A stretch of DNA of 64,000 nucleotides from Hsuehochloa calcarea. Taxonomy: Eukaryota > Streptophyta > Magnoliopsida > Poales > Poaceae. The notes under the pieces are model-generated. The model was not told where the DNA came from, made no database searches, and was given only the letters and a program-made list of their open reading frames with translations. Location: contig CM070609.1 in the NCBI GenBank assembly GCA_036346395.1, positions 31,129,223 through 31,193,222 on the forward strand. Direction: 5' to 3'. How positions within the stretch are numbered: position 1 is the first letter of the stretch; each line of letters begins with the position of its first letter. The position numbers and the translations under genes were made by a program. Below, in pieces: positions 19,998-31,026 of the stretch.

Positions 19998-22472
19998 GGA
20001 GCACCAGGAGCACCTCTCTCCACTCACTCCAGCGCCCCAGCTCTCCTCACCCCAATCGCTCTCGTGCGCCCGCAATTTGAGTTTTCTCGCTGCCGGCTGA
20101 AGCCTAGTTCTTCTCCGATTCCGGTGCCATCAAGCCACCTCGACCACACCTTTAGCATCGCCTCGTCACTACAATCGTCGTGCGCCCCTTCGCTTCGCTA
20201 GGAGACCGCCGGAGCTACGTTGCCACCGTCGACTGAACCTCACCACCACTTCTCTCCATCACCGACGAGCATTCCGCTGCATCTCTCCGTCGCAAGGTAA
20301 CGCATCAAATTCCTGACCACCCGCTCTTTCTTTTTGTGCACCTTTGCACGCCTCACCGGGCTGCGTAGCGCCAGCGACGTCGTTGCCAGAGCACCGTCGT
20401 GCCTCGGGTCGACGTGGCTCAGCCACGTCGACACCACCTCAGCGCCATCTCAGCACATCGGTGTGCGTGGCTGCCTGCATCTGCCGTTGCGCCAGCGCCC
20501 CCCCCTTTCGCAATGTGCTGTGAGCCGAGTACACCGTGGACTCCTGCCTTTCCGTGGACCCAGTCCATGACTGTGGAGCCCACATGTCAGTGACACAATT
20601 CCGTACACTGACGTAATAAATCGAATTTCCTTTAGAAAAATAATTCGGGAAATTCTGAAATTCTGTTTTTTAAGGCTTTAATTTAGATTTAAAACTTCGA
20701 GGAGCTCGTATTTCTTCATACGAACTCCAATTTAGGTGAATCAAATTTGTAAATTTGTATAAAATCAAGATCTAGCTAACTAAACCAAAATTATTTCATT
20801 TGGAGTTAATTTGAATATTCATTTGAATTCATTTGTATTTTATTTGAATTTTTTTGAATTTGGCTTATTTTTGCTTATAGATTTTGACGACTTCGGAGAG
20901 CTTGACACTGTTGAAGAAGTAGAAATTTAAGAATTTGAGCAAGGCAAGTTACACCATTGATCATTTTGATCCCATTATTTTAAATTATTTAATTCCATTT
21001 TAAATTACTGTTGCATGCATAATTTTATGTAGTTATTTTAAATTCCTGTTTTTAAATGTGTAGTTAAGCCAATTCCTTAGTATAGACAAATTTGAATGTT
21101 GGATCATCAATCCCTTGTCACCTTAGTGAAATAAAATTTGAAAAATACTAATATGCTTAGACATTGCTTAGATCACAAATATTTGATTTTGGTGAATTTT
21201 AGCCAAAATAGTAAGTATTGATTAAAAGCCTGTGACATTTTTTTGTCATGTTAGATTTTTGCAAATATTTTTAAAAAATAAAAGTGAAAAATGGGTTTGG
21301 ACTTGGGCGGAATGGATGCTTGGTGGGTGCAGGTTTATGCACGGGCTCAATCCGGGTAGGGTTGAGGCCCAGGGGTCATTTTGGAAGTTGCCCAACTCAG
21401 TCAATGACTGGTCTTCGAGCCACATCTTGCAAAGCTCCACCGTACTACCACAAGCCTGGAATGGGATAGGCTAGGCTGAATAATTTGCAACGTTCCATTG
21501 TTAGTTGTGCTGTGTGTGGGTGTTGGTTAGACAATATTCCCACTTGGCGCAAGAGGGGGTTTTCGGCGGGTGGTTATCACAATGGAAGAGATACCTTACC
21601 GGCGCAAGAGGGGGCTTCTAGCGGATGGTTAATCCAAATGAAGTGAAACCTTAGCGGGCATGTCTAATTTGGAATGACGTATTGTAAAGGTCTCATGATA
21701 ATCACTTAGTCGCACACCTACGGAAGTGTGTCAGACGGATATTAAAAGTTGATTATCTCTTGTGGGTAAAGTTGTACAACCTCTGCAGAGTGTAAAACTA
21801 TTCGAATAGCCGTGTCCACGGTCATGGACATGCTGAGCAAATCCACTCTAAGTTTGACTTTGTTTTTGGTTTTAAAATAATTTTGTACATGATTTTAGGA
21901 TGGTTAATCCTTATGGTAAAATTGGGTGGTTAGCCATGTGATAGGAGGATATCCATCACCATGTTTCATATCGAGGTTATCCACTATAAAATTGTCAATT
22001 TAAAATCTGATTTTAAGGTATGGATTAAAATTATGCGTTGAAACTTAGTTTGATTATTTAAAATTGAAAATGCTGATTTATGCAAATAAATCATTACAAT
22101 CTTCCTTGGTTTACTTATGCATGCATTCTAAATTCTTTATTGGGTGTAATTTACGAGCACGGTAGTTGTGCTCATCCTTGCTGAATATATTATTCAGGAG
22201 AAGACTTTTATCCAAACGGTGAGGATCCAGACGTTTAGGCTACGCCTCTAGACGATTGCCTGTGGCGCATCGTGTGGCCTACTACCTATTTGCTTCCGCT
22301 ATGTTTTGTTATTTGGCCTCAGGCCCATTTTGTAATAAACTCTTTTCTTTATTAATAAAGCGCTTGACATGATTGTGATAACACTATTTGCGAGACTGTG
22401 TACACTAGAAATCCTAGACTAGTGTGTAAACGCATTGAATTCGGGATCCTTCGTTCCCGGGTTCGACAAAAG

Positions 22473-22485
22473 TGGTATTAGAGCC
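22473..22485 (+). promoter_or_regulatory. Primer-binding site (Met tRNA type) after the long LTR
   Basis: TGGTATTAGAGCC, one base different from the initiator Met tRNA complement, four bases after the LTR end. Confidence 0.7.
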
Positions 22486-22633
22486 ATATCGACTGTAGGT
22501 CGTGACCTAGAAGGAAATCAAACCCTTAAGGATTTATTTTTGAAAATTAAAAATAATTTGGTCTTCTGGAGTCATTTCTCAACTTTTCTCTTTAAAAATA
22601 TTTACTAACTCATCTGCTTCTCAAAAATTGTAG

Positions 22634-23215
22634 ATGACTGAGGTTCCGAGCGCCACCTCCCACGTAGTGTTTGCAGGACATTGAGCCGCAGTTCTCTGGA
22701 AGATCATGCAACACTTGTACTTTGAAGAAAGACTGACGTATCAAGGATACAAGAACAAGGTGGGAGATCAGTATCGTTGGAGGGTGGAAGTGATCCTCTA
22801 CTCCAACCTATCGCCGAACACTGACTTCCATATCTTCGACGCCCCAATGCGAGGGGACACCTTCACCGAAGGCATCTAGGATGCAGCCAGGGAAGCAGCC
22901 TGCCGACTCCGCTATATCTACGATCACTGCCTCAACGGCACTGGGTTCCACTATTACCCGATGCACATTCCAACCTGGCATGACTGTACCTTTCGCTCCG
23001 CCAAAGATGAAGACTGTCCTGATCTTAAGCACCAGGTGGATCTGGCCAGAGCAATGGATTATGCCTATGGGAATACCCTGGATGAACTGTACCTCATTCA
23101 GGGGAAATTACAGGACGCAGAAGAAAAGTTGAAGGCTACAGAAAAAGAACTGGCCTACTACAAGGCAGGCGAGGCTAGTTCTAGTGAGCCAGATTATACC
23201 CCAGCAACCCCATAG
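22634..23215 (+). pseudogene. 193-codon ORF of a non-autonomous LTR element, two stops
   Basis: A single frame from ATG (22634) to TAG (23213-23215) encodes MTEVPSATSHVVFAG, then LWKIMQHLYFEERLTYQGYK, RWRVEVILYSNLSP, an AAREAACRLRYIYDH segment, YYPMHIPTWHDC and a C-terminal charged coiled coil (LYLIQGKLQDAEEKLKATEK) ending in SSSEPDYTPATP. TGA at codon 17 and TAG near codon 77 interrupt it. It is the only coding region in this element; there is no capsid, RT or integrase signature, so the element would depend on others. I do not know a function; a packaging or particle role is speculation. Confidence 0.6.
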
Positions 23216-23309
23216 TTGTGTCCTTAGTTGTCCTTTAGTTGCGAATTATGAGCTACTAATACCCTTGTGGTAGCCATAATAAAACAATAAATAAAATAAA
23301 TTATTTTGT
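23216..23309 (+). other. End of the non-autonomous element's internal region
   Basis: AT-rich tail with a possible polyadenylation-like AATAAAATAAATT block. It passes without a clear boundary into the truncated chromovirus LTR. Confidence 0.3.
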
Positions 23310-24513
23310 TGAAGTGTTCTTGCCTTGTGCACCTCCAACCTCTCTAGTAGTGCCCCCACCTCACAGGCGAAGTTCCTTGCTGCTGCCATTTGGGAGGAAG
23401 AAGAAGCCGCCGTTGGAGGTGTCAGCCAATAGAAGAAGGGAGAAGAAAGGGAGGAGGAAGAAAGGGGAGGAAGGAAGAGGAGCGGAAGTGCGCAATCACG
23501 CAGCGAAATGTCAATCTTCAGCGGTTCAACAAGGGAGAAGGGGTTTCAGAGTTAGGGGCATCGTCCTTGCCTCCCCACACGTCGTAAGCAAAAGGCAAGT
23601 ACATTTATATGGTTGTGTTTGATATGTGCTTCTCCTTGTTCGATGAATGTATGATGAATAATTTTTTATAAGTACTTGTTCATAGTCATAACTGATTACC
23701 ATGGTTCTGTTGATAATATGTCCAAGTTCATCAGATTCATTCATTCATACAAGGATTGTTCATGTTACACCCACGGGAGTTGGTAGTGAAGTCTCATCAT
23801 TCCAACATGGGCATGTAAGATCCACCATTCCAATGTGGGCAAATTTGGATCCCCGTTTTGAAACATTCTTCAAACGGGCCTTAGATCCCTCATTTTGGAT
23901 AATGCGGGCATGAGTGAACACCGATGGGTGTTCACCAGTTATACCGGTATAAGCAGAAATGAAAGATATGCATATTCATTCATTCATGTGATTTCTACTA
24001 CTTCATATTCTGTCCCACTGGGTGTTTGTCAAGTTCTACTCGCTATTGTTCAAAGTATTCTTTTGTACTTGCTGAGTCATGGACTCACTGTTGCCGTGTT
24101 TCTTTGTTTTAGGTGAACCTTGAAGACGGCTTGTTTGGGAGGGAGTAGACACATGGTTGCACACACCTATGAAATGAATAATTGTTATTATCCGGCATTT
24201 AGGAGCTTGGACTGAATTAATAAATAACTCTCTTGATGATCGTTATTGGGTATTGTTATGCCCTGGTTAAACCAGTTATTGATTCATGCTCACCAGTTAT
24301 ATTCTTAATCGTTTTATTTCGAATGGATTATCATGTTCGAACATAGGTGTTAATTATTTATTGCTGAAGTTTAGGATGTTTATTATGTTAAATATCTTTC
24401 GAATGAATCTTAGTTTGCTCTTTACTGTTAATGTGTTGGAGTTTGGTCGTATTAGTGAGTTGTGTTAGAGGTTTTTGGTAACATCTTGGCTTTCGCATAG
24501 CTAGGGTTTTACA
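23310..24513 (+). repeat. 5' LTR of the chromovirus, truncated at its start
   Basis: Ends GGGTTTTACA just before the primer site. It shares blocks with the minus-strand LTR at 55418-59040, for example TATACCGGTATAAGCAGAA, GTGAACACCGATGGGTGTTC and AAAAGGCAAGTAC, which confirms family identity. The expected TGTAATACCCC start is missing; the left limit is approximate. Confidence 0.7.
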
Positions 24514-24515
24514 GT

Positions 24516-24530
24516 TGGTATCAGAGCGGG
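24516..24530 (+). promoter_or_regulatory. Primer-binding site (initiator Met tRNA)
   Basis: TGGTATCAGAGCGGG two bases after the LTR end. Confidence 0.85.
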
Positions 24531-24722
24531 CTTCAGGTCCGTGGTAGTTAGAAGTATTAAATTGACACATTGTGCACAGTAGGTGAGAATTGGGAAAAAC
24601 CATTACATCTGCGATTCTGATAACATGTTCTTATTATGATGATCTGTATTGATTTGTTGTTGTACTATTTCCCTTGTTTGTTCAAGGGTTAAGTGGTTAG
24701 CTTATTGTCTTTGGTGTTCAGA

Positions 24723-25870
24723 ATGGCGAGAGGTAGGGGATGTGGGCGTGGACGCTGTTGGCCAAAGGGCTGAGGAGGTTGCTTCAGCCGCTCGTCCAGT
24801 TTCTAATGCTCAGGCTGCGTCAGCCAGTTTACTTTGGGAACTTTAGAGAGAGGTTCAACAGTTTCGTCGACAGGTGCAGACAGCTCCACCCGCTGTGGGT
24901 GCACCTGTTGTTGCTCCGGTGGCTGCATCAGTTCCTCCTGAGGCCAGGATCAGCCTTCGGGAGTGGATGTCCCTTCGTCTTGACATTTTTGATGGTGCGG
25001 GCACTCCGATTCAGGCAACTGACTAGCTTCGGTATATGGAGAGGCAGTTCGGTGCATTGTAGATGACTTCGGCGCAGAAGGCATGTTTCGTGGCTTTTCA
25101 ACTGAAAGGCCAAGCAGATATTTGGTGGGAAGGAGTTCTATCAGCCAGGACTCCACTGCAGGGAGCAGTCACTTGGGAGGATTTCTTGGAGCAGTTCAGG
25201 TCTAAGTTTTATCCTGATTCTTTCCTTGAGAGGATGGAACATTTTCTGACAACCTTTGTTCAGGGAAAGCTGTCCGTGGAGGACTATGAGACTGGATTCA
25301 ACAACTTGGTCTGTTTTTGTGCCAGCTGTGGCTGGTAATGATCAAGAGAAGGCAAAAAGGTTCTATAGGGGACTGAACCCTGAGTATCACCATGTCCTGG
25401 GGGCGACCAGCTTGCTTGACTTCAAAAGTGTGGTCGATCAGGCCAAGGGTTTGGAGTTGGAGCGAGAACTTACTAGAGAGAGGCAGTCTCCTAGTGGCCT
25501 GACCTCTACTGGAGGATCTATTAGTGGGCACAAGCGGAGTTTTAGTGGTGGGGGTGGGTCTTCTCAGCGACCTACTTCCAAGAGATTTTAGGGAGGCCAT
25601 CGCCCTCAGCCGTCTGAGCGTTCTGGCCAGCAGAGGCAGACCGCTCCTCCTGCATAGCGTACTTCCTCGCCAACATTGCGTCTAGCTCCAAGTCATGGTA
25701 TGATATGCTTTAAGTGTGGTGGCAATCACCGTGCTTCTAAGTGTTCCTTCACGGGAGATTGTCACCATTGTGGTCTGTCAGGCTATAAGATGGTAGTTTG
25801 CAAGAAGAATCCAGCAACTATCATCAAGTGGGAGTCGACCCCTGCAACATCTTCGTCTTCTACTCCATGA
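24723..25870 (+). pseudogene. Chromovirus gag with two zinc-knuckle-like motifs
   Basis: ATG at 24723 opens MARGRGCGRG, the Arg/Gly-rich start usual in Tekay gag; a frameshift follows. The capsid region carries SLRLDIFDGAG, ACFVAFQLKGQADIWWEGVL, TWEDFLEQFRSKFYPDSFLE and KAKRFYRGLNPEYHHVL. In-frame stops include TAG near 24846 (EL-stop-REVQQF), TAG near 25024 (TD-stop-LRYME) and TAG near 25062. A first knuckle CFKCGGNHRASKC and a second, CHHCGLSGYKMVVC (His replaced by Tyr), lie at 25699-25800. Further stops at about 25589 and 25656 fit CAG to TAG changes. Confidence 0.85.
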
Positions 25871-25946
25871 GGTTCAGTTCAGACTCTGGTAGCTGCTCCC
25901 ACGTCTCATCACCCTTCTGGATGGGTTCCACCTGCAGCGTTCTCCC

Positions 25947-26624
25947 CAGTGCCTCCGCCAGGGTTCTATTGGAACCCTGCACTGTCTGCGTCACCGTCGT
26001 TTGCTCCACCAGCGGTAGTTCCTGTTCATCCTTCGCTGAGTGTCGGAGCATCCTCTACACCGGCGCCACAGGGAGTCTACGCCATGCCTACACCTACGAC
26101 CGTGGGCCGTCCTGACGTGGTGACAGGTACCTTATTAGTCGATTCATATGAAGCTTTTGTTCTGTTTGATTCAGGGACTACCTATTCGTTTGTCTCGACG
26201 CGTTTGCTAGAAGGGCGAACTTGAGTATGCAGTGGGTTTCTCAGTCGGTGTTGGTTAGTTCTCCTTGGGGTATTATTGCGAGCTCTACTGTCTGTCCTAG
26301 GTGTACTATTGTTATTGATGGAGAGAAGATCACGGCAAATCTGATAGTCATACAAATGGAACTGTTCGATGTTATCTTGGGCATGGATTGGTTGCACTCT
26401 TACTGAGCTGTGATATCCTGTTTCAGTAGGACGATGTCTGTGCAGACTCCGTCTGGGGAGACTTTGACCTTTCAAGGGAGTGCGCATCCGCACTCTCTTT
26501 CGATGTTGGTCGGACTGTTCCCGGATCAGCGTGCAGTAAAAACTGGCATTGTCTTAGCTCTCGCTAAGAAACCGAGCATGGCTTCGCAGATTGAGGAGGT
26601 ACCAGTGGTTAGAGATTATCAGAT
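25947..26624 (+). pseudogene. Chromovirus protease region
   Basis: A Pro/Ser-rich linker precedes VTGTLLVDSYEAFVLFDSGT, with the retropepsin active site as FDSGT, then YSFVSTRLL. After a stop at 26222-26224 the frame continues with CTIVIDGEKITANLIVIQME and LFDVILGMDWLHSY, the second conserved protease block (ILGMDWL). Another stop lies near 26404. One lost base near 26615 shifts the frame before RT. Confidence 0.82.
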
Positions 26625-27480
26625 GTGTTCCCGGCGGAGCTTCCGGGCTTGCCACCTGTGCGAGACATGGAGTTTCGCATCGATCTTGTTCCAGGTACTC
26701 GGCCCATCTCGATGTCTCCATATCGACTGGCACGTCCGTTTCAGGACGAGTTGAAGAAGCAGTTTGATGAATTATTGGCTAAGGGTTTTATTAGGCGTAG
26801 TGTATCGCCATGAGGAGCTCCTGTTCTATTCAGAGAGAAGAAGGATGGGAGTTGGCGCTTGTGTATTGATTACCGTGCGCTTAATGCAGTCACAATCAAG
26901 AACAAATACCCTTTGCCCCGCATTGAGGACTTGTTTGATCGGTTGAAGGGAGCTCAGGTGTTCTCCAAAATCGATCTCCAGTCACAGTATAATCAAATCC
27001 GTGTGCGTGAGCAGGATATAGAGAAGACTGCATTCTCCACCAGGTATGGGCATTATGAGTATACAGTTATGTCGTTTGGATTAACTAATGCACCTACCAT
27101 TTTTTATGTAGACCATGAACAACATGTTGCACGAGTATTTGGATGACTTCGTGGTGGTGTTCATTGATGACATTCTTATCTATTCCAAGACCCATGAGGA
27201 TCATGAACGTCAGTTGAGATTGGTCCTAGAGACTTTGAGAGAGCACAAGTTCTATGCTAAGTTGAAGAAATGTGAATTCTGGATTTCAGAAGTGAGTTTT
27301 CTGGGTCATGTGATTAATCCTCAGGGCATTGCAGTAGATCCGAGCAAGGTCTCTACAATGGTGGATTGGAAGAGGCCAACTAATGTGAAGGAGGTGAGGA
27401 GTTTCCTGGGCTTGGCGGGTTATTATCAGCGTTTTGTGCAGGATTTCTCCATCATTGCCAAGCCGATGTCTCAACTAACT
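26625..27480 (+). pseudogene. Chromovirus reverse transcriptase, one stop and one frameshift
   Basis: LPGLPPVRDMEFRIDLVPGT and MSPYRLARPFQDELKKQFDE open the RT. SP-stop-GAPV near 26812 replaces the SPWGAPV tryptophan. Then come KKDGSWRLCIDYRALNAVTI, FSKIDLQSQYNQIR, YEYTVMSFGLTNAP, a frameshift near 27110, and VVVFIDDILIYSK with the catalytic FIDD box. FLGHVINPQGIAVDPSK and VRSFLGLAGYYQRFVQDFS close the domain. Confidence 0.92.
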
Positions 27481-27960
27481 CAGAAAGGGGTGAGATTACA
27501 ATGGACCGATGAGTGTGAGCGTAGTTTCTGCACTCTGAGAGAGAAGTTGGTGACCTCTTCTATTCTCACTCTTTCCGAGCCAGGGAAGCGATTTACAGTC
27601 TATTCAGACGCGTCTCGAGTGGGTCTTTACTGTGTTCTCATGCAGGATGGCAAGGTGATTGCTTATGCGTCAAGATGGTTGAAGAAGCTCGAGCAGAATT
27701 ATCCCACTCATGACTTGGAGTTGGCTGCGGTTGTCTTTGCTCTCAAGATTTAGAGGCATTATCTGTACGGTGAACCTTGTGATATTTTCACAGATCACAA
27801 GAGTCTCAAATATATCTTCACTCAGAAGGATCTGAATTTGAGGCAAAGGAGGTGGTTGGAGTTGATCAAGGACTATGATCTCACTATTCAGTATCACCCA
27901 GGTAAAGCCAATGTCGTTGCTGATGCTCTTAGTCGCAAGGCGACTCCCGCTACTCTTGAT
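27481..27960 (+). pseudogene. Chromovirus RNase H domain, one stop
   Basis: RFTVYSDASRVGLYCVLMQD carries the first Asp, YPTHDLELAAVVFALK the Glu, IFTDHKSLKYIFTQKDLNLR the second Asp, and NVVADALSRK the last. TAG at 27751-27753 replaces the Trp of the usual KIWRHYLYG. All catalytic residues are otherwise present. Confidence 0.9.
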
Positions 27961-28139
27961 TGCCTCATCGCTGATTTTGATCGCATGGGGATATCATATT
28001 GTTATGCGGGTACATCACATGTTGAGACTCAGTTGATCCTTGAGTCAGCTATCCCAGACTGTGTGAGGGAAGCACGGCGAAATGACCGGTTATTACAGGA
28101 GGTCAGGAGGCGATTGGATGAGGGCAAAGAGGGAGATTT

Positions 28140-29330
28140 CAGTATGGATGGTTCTGGTGCCTTGAGGTTTAAAGACCTCCTGTGCGTGCCGCAAAAGGTG
28201 GAGGTCAAAGAAGATCTCTTGAGGGAGGCACATCGCACTCCGTACACTATTCATCCCGGTAAGACTAAGATGTATCGAGATTTGAAACAGCATTTTTGGT
28301 GGAAAAGGATGAAGGTGGACATTGCTAATTATGTGGCTTCTTACGCTGATTGTCAGCAAGTAAAAGCTGAGCATAAGCGTCCTGCTGAGTTATTGCAGCC
28401 TTTCGAGGTTCCCCAGTGGCCTTGGGATGATATTTCTATGGATTTTGTGGTGGTATTACCTCGTTCGCCGCTAGGAAAGGATGCAGTTTGGGTAGTGGCG
28501 GATCGTTTCAGCCAATCTGCGCACTTCATACCTATTCGCACGACGAGTTCAGCGAGCGATCTAGCTCCTATCTATGTGCAAGAAATAGTGAGACTGCATG
28601 GGGTGCCCAAAACCATTATTTCGGACAGGGACACGAAGTTTGTGTCCAAGTTCTGAGAGAGTCTGCAGAGTGCTTTGGGCACACAGCTTCGTCTTAGTAC
28701 AGCGTTCCACCCTCAGACAGATGGACAGTCAGAGCACACTTTTCAGACCTTAGAGGATATGTTGCGGTCTTGCGTTCTATCTTGGAAGGCAAGTTGGGAG
28801 GACCAGTTGTCACTTGTAGAGTTTGCATACAATAATAGTTACCATTCCAGCATTAGAGCTGCACCGTTCAAAGTTCTGTATGGGCGGAAATGTAGATTAC
28901 CACTTTGTTGGAATGCAGTGGGTGAGAAGGCAGTTCTAGGTCCGAACTGGATTCAGAAGACCATTGAGCGCGTGGCCATGGTGAGGCTGAATCTGCTAGC
29001 AGCGCAGAGCAGGCAGAAAAGCTATGCAGATGTGAGGAGGCATGACTTGGAGTTTGCGGTGGGAGACCAGGTGCTCCTGAGAGTGTCTCCAACTAAAGGC
29101 ATTGTCCGATTCGGAACTAAAGGGAAACTTAGCCCGAGGTACGTCGGACCGTTCCCTATTATTGCGAGGATTGGGAAGCTAGCCTACCGCCTGGACCTTC
29201 CAGAGTCCATGCGTGGAGTCCACAATGTGTTTCACGTCTCGATGCTAAGAAAGTTTTTGAGAGACCCAGAGCATAAGATTTTTTTGGAACCGCTGACTAT
29301 TGAGCAAGACCTCACATTTGAGTCGGTCTG
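28140..29330 (+). pseudogene. Chromovirus integrase, damaged zinc finger and one stop
   Basis: The zinc-binding domain reads EAHRTPYTIHPGKTKMYRDL and YVASYADCQQVK: the HH pair is present but the first Cys of the usual CxxCQ is Tyr. The core has WPWDDISMDFVVVLPRS, IISDRDTKFVSKF, then TGA at 28654-28656 in place of Trp, AFHPQTDGQSEHTFQTLEDM with the catalytic Glu, and FAYNNSYHSSI. The C-terminal GPF/Y region reads RYVGPFPIIARIGKLAYRLD and HNVFHVSMLRKFL. Confidence 0.9.
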
Positions 29331-29489
29331 ATGCGCATTCTGGAGAGGTTAGAGCGGGTCCTGAGACACAGGACGTTGGTATACGTCAAGGTGTTGTGGA
29401 CACATCAGACCAAGAGATAGGCGACCTGGAAATTGGAGTCCCGCATGCGTCAGCTTTATCCAGAGTTATTCAAAGCAGGTGCGTGGTAA
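29331..29489 (+). pseudogene. Integrase-linked chromodomain, out of frame with one stop
   Basis: Directly after integrase, in another frame, is MRILERLERVLRHRTLVYVK followed by VLWTHQTKR, TAG at 29418-29420, then ATWKLESRMRQLYPELFKAG and a terminal TAA at 29487-29489. This matches the aromatic-rich strands and helix of Tekay-type chromodomains, which tether integrase to heterochromatin marks. A frameshift near 29329 and the TAG separate it from integrase. Confidence 0.75.
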
Positions 29490-29558
29490 TGTTAGTAAGT
29501 TATTAGCCGTGGTTATTCTTTGGCTTTGAGGTGATTAGAATTCGAGGTCGAATTCCGT

Positions 29559-29571
29559 TAAGAGGGGAGAA
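29559..29571 (+). promoter_or_regulatory. Polypurine tract of the chromovirus
   Basis: TAAGAGGGGAGAA directly before the TGTAATACCCC LTR start. Confidence 0.8.
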
Positions 29572-29765
29572 TGTAATACCCCGAAACTAAAATGGCTTAT
29601 TAGAAGAAGTTTCAGAAGAGGGAGCTAATTAGATTAGTCAGATTAAATATTTTGAATTTAGGAAATTTTCAATTAAGCTTTATTACTTCAAATAAAATTA
29701 GTGAAATTTTCTAGGGACCTAAACTACACAAATGATCTTTGAAAAGCTAATTTTGGGACGTTACA
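29572..29765 (+). repeat. Short 3' LTR remnant of the chromovirus (194 bp)
   Basis: Starts TGTAATACCCCGAAAC and ends GGGACGTTACA. At well under 1 kb it must be internally deleted. Its ends form an imperfect inverted pair (TGTAATACCCCGAAA versus TGTAACGTCCCAAAA on the other strand), so it might alternatively contain the edge of a second, opposite LTR. Confidence 0.6.
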
Positions 29766-29879
29766 GCTATTCTATGCCCGAGTGTATAATATATTATTCT
29801 ACGCCTCGGCCCCCACCAGTGCGCAACCAATTGTAAAACCGTGGCGCCCCACGCAACCGACAATAAAACTGCGTGCATC

Positions 29880-30545
29880 CCACGCAACCTCGTTGTGTCT
29901 TTTACTACATCAATACAACAAATTTACTGACACATTGAGTGCAAAGAGGCGGGTGGGGAGAGAAGTGTAGGTTAATTACAAAGTTTAAACAACAATATCT
30001 CCTAAAGCATTCATCTTATTTACAATCTGTTTGAAGCGTTTTGCTGGGAAAAAATATGCTTAACAAAGAGAGATCCATGATGAGTATGTTTTAATGTTGT
30101 AAAAAAATACTGCACCAAAAATTCAGATTTACTGTGCCTGAGCCAATCAATTACTGCATCGTATAAGCACGGCGCAACCGACCGTAAAACCGCGCGCACA
30201 CCCTCAATACACCACCCCACCCCTCTTCTGACGCCCCCATTTAGTGCGGCACTACTAGATATTTACTGGATCACATTATGCCTTTTACTACAAATATCCG
30301 TATTTTTTACTACAACACTACAAGAGATTTAATACGACCTCATTCTATCTTATACTGCAGCACTACAAAGATTTATTATGATCTCATTGTGTCTTTTACT
30401 ACAACCTCCTTGTATTTTTACTGCAGCAATACAAAAGCGATATATCACGATCTAATTGTGCCTTACACTTCAGTAATACATGAGATTTTACTGCGATCTC
30501 ATTGTGCCTTTTATTGTAGCACTACAAACAAATGTATTGGCACGC
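29880..30545 (+). repeat. Left-end repeat region with TTTACTRCAGCACTACAA units
   Basis: Between 30285 and 30530 degenerate units of about 60-65 bp recur, each with TTTACTRCARCACTACAA, a GATTTA run, then GATCTCATTGTGCC. Two earlier variants occur near 29897 and 30130. The arrangement resembles transposon subterminal repeats, but no terminal inverted repeat was found. Confidence 0.55.
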
Positions 30546-31021
30546 TAAGCGCAGAGGGCGTGAGATCATGACCTAAGGAAAAAAGTTCGCTTATGTGTGA
30601 TAGGGCAGTAAACAAGGGTATCATAATTACTTTTCTCACTGTTGAAAGTCACTGCCGCGCATGTGCGGGTCATGGGACCGAATCCCGAAAAAAGTAGTAT
30701 GCTATGAGATAGCCTGCCAGTAAAAATGGTATTAAAATTACAATCACATACACTACCTATTACTGACGATATGCGTTTCGCATGGGGTGGCAGGGGTTCT
30801 TGGCCCATAACTGTTGGGATTGGGCCACTCGGATTGGATGGGCTGACTGGCGCGTGGAATAACTTTTCTATGCTCGGCTACAGAATCATATTTTCTCTTT
30901 TTGATAGCGTGCTCAACCCTCAATGGAATGAAAAAAGCAAGGTCCCTGAAGGTTAGGTATTACGACTATTTCTTTTGTTTTGGATTGCTTCTACTCCCGC
31001 GAAGTGGGGTTTTCTAGGGTT
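30546..31021. other. Non-coding part of the Ulp1-type element
   Basis: No gene recognised. Contains several CAGTAA words and an open frame at 30726-30956 without a recognisable domain. Confidence 0.3.
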
Positions 31022-31026
31022 CCACA

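Larger units (their letters stand above)
19105..22468 (+). repeat. Very long LTR (3.36 kb) of a non-autonomous retrotransposon
   Basis: Starts CGTAACAGCCCAAATTTC (expected TG, first base mutated) and ends GGGTTCGACA, followed by a primer-binding site at 22473. It contains a 68-bp tandem repeat array (19436-19735), a TATA box at 19990 and a 2.4-kb transcribed-side region with AT-rich blocks. The 21530-21660 segment repeats GGCGCAAGAGGGGG twice. This size is typical of large-LTR Gypsy-related grass elements. The partner 3' LTR is absent from the window. Confidence 0.7.
23310..29765 (+). mobile_element. Tekay-like chromovirus (Ty3/Gypsy), degenerate
   Basis: A 5'-truncated LTR, Met-tRNA primer site, gag, protease, RT, RNase H, integrase with a chromodomain, polypurine tract and a short 3' LTR run in order on the plus strand. 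The chromodomain after integrase identifies a chromovirus; LTRs starting TGTAATACCCCG and the gag-pol style fit the Tekay/Del clade. Premature stops fall mostly at Trp and Gln positions, in addition to a few frameshifts. The 5' LTR lacks its start and the 3' LTR is only 194 bp, so they overlap too little to estimate age. Confidence 0.88.
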
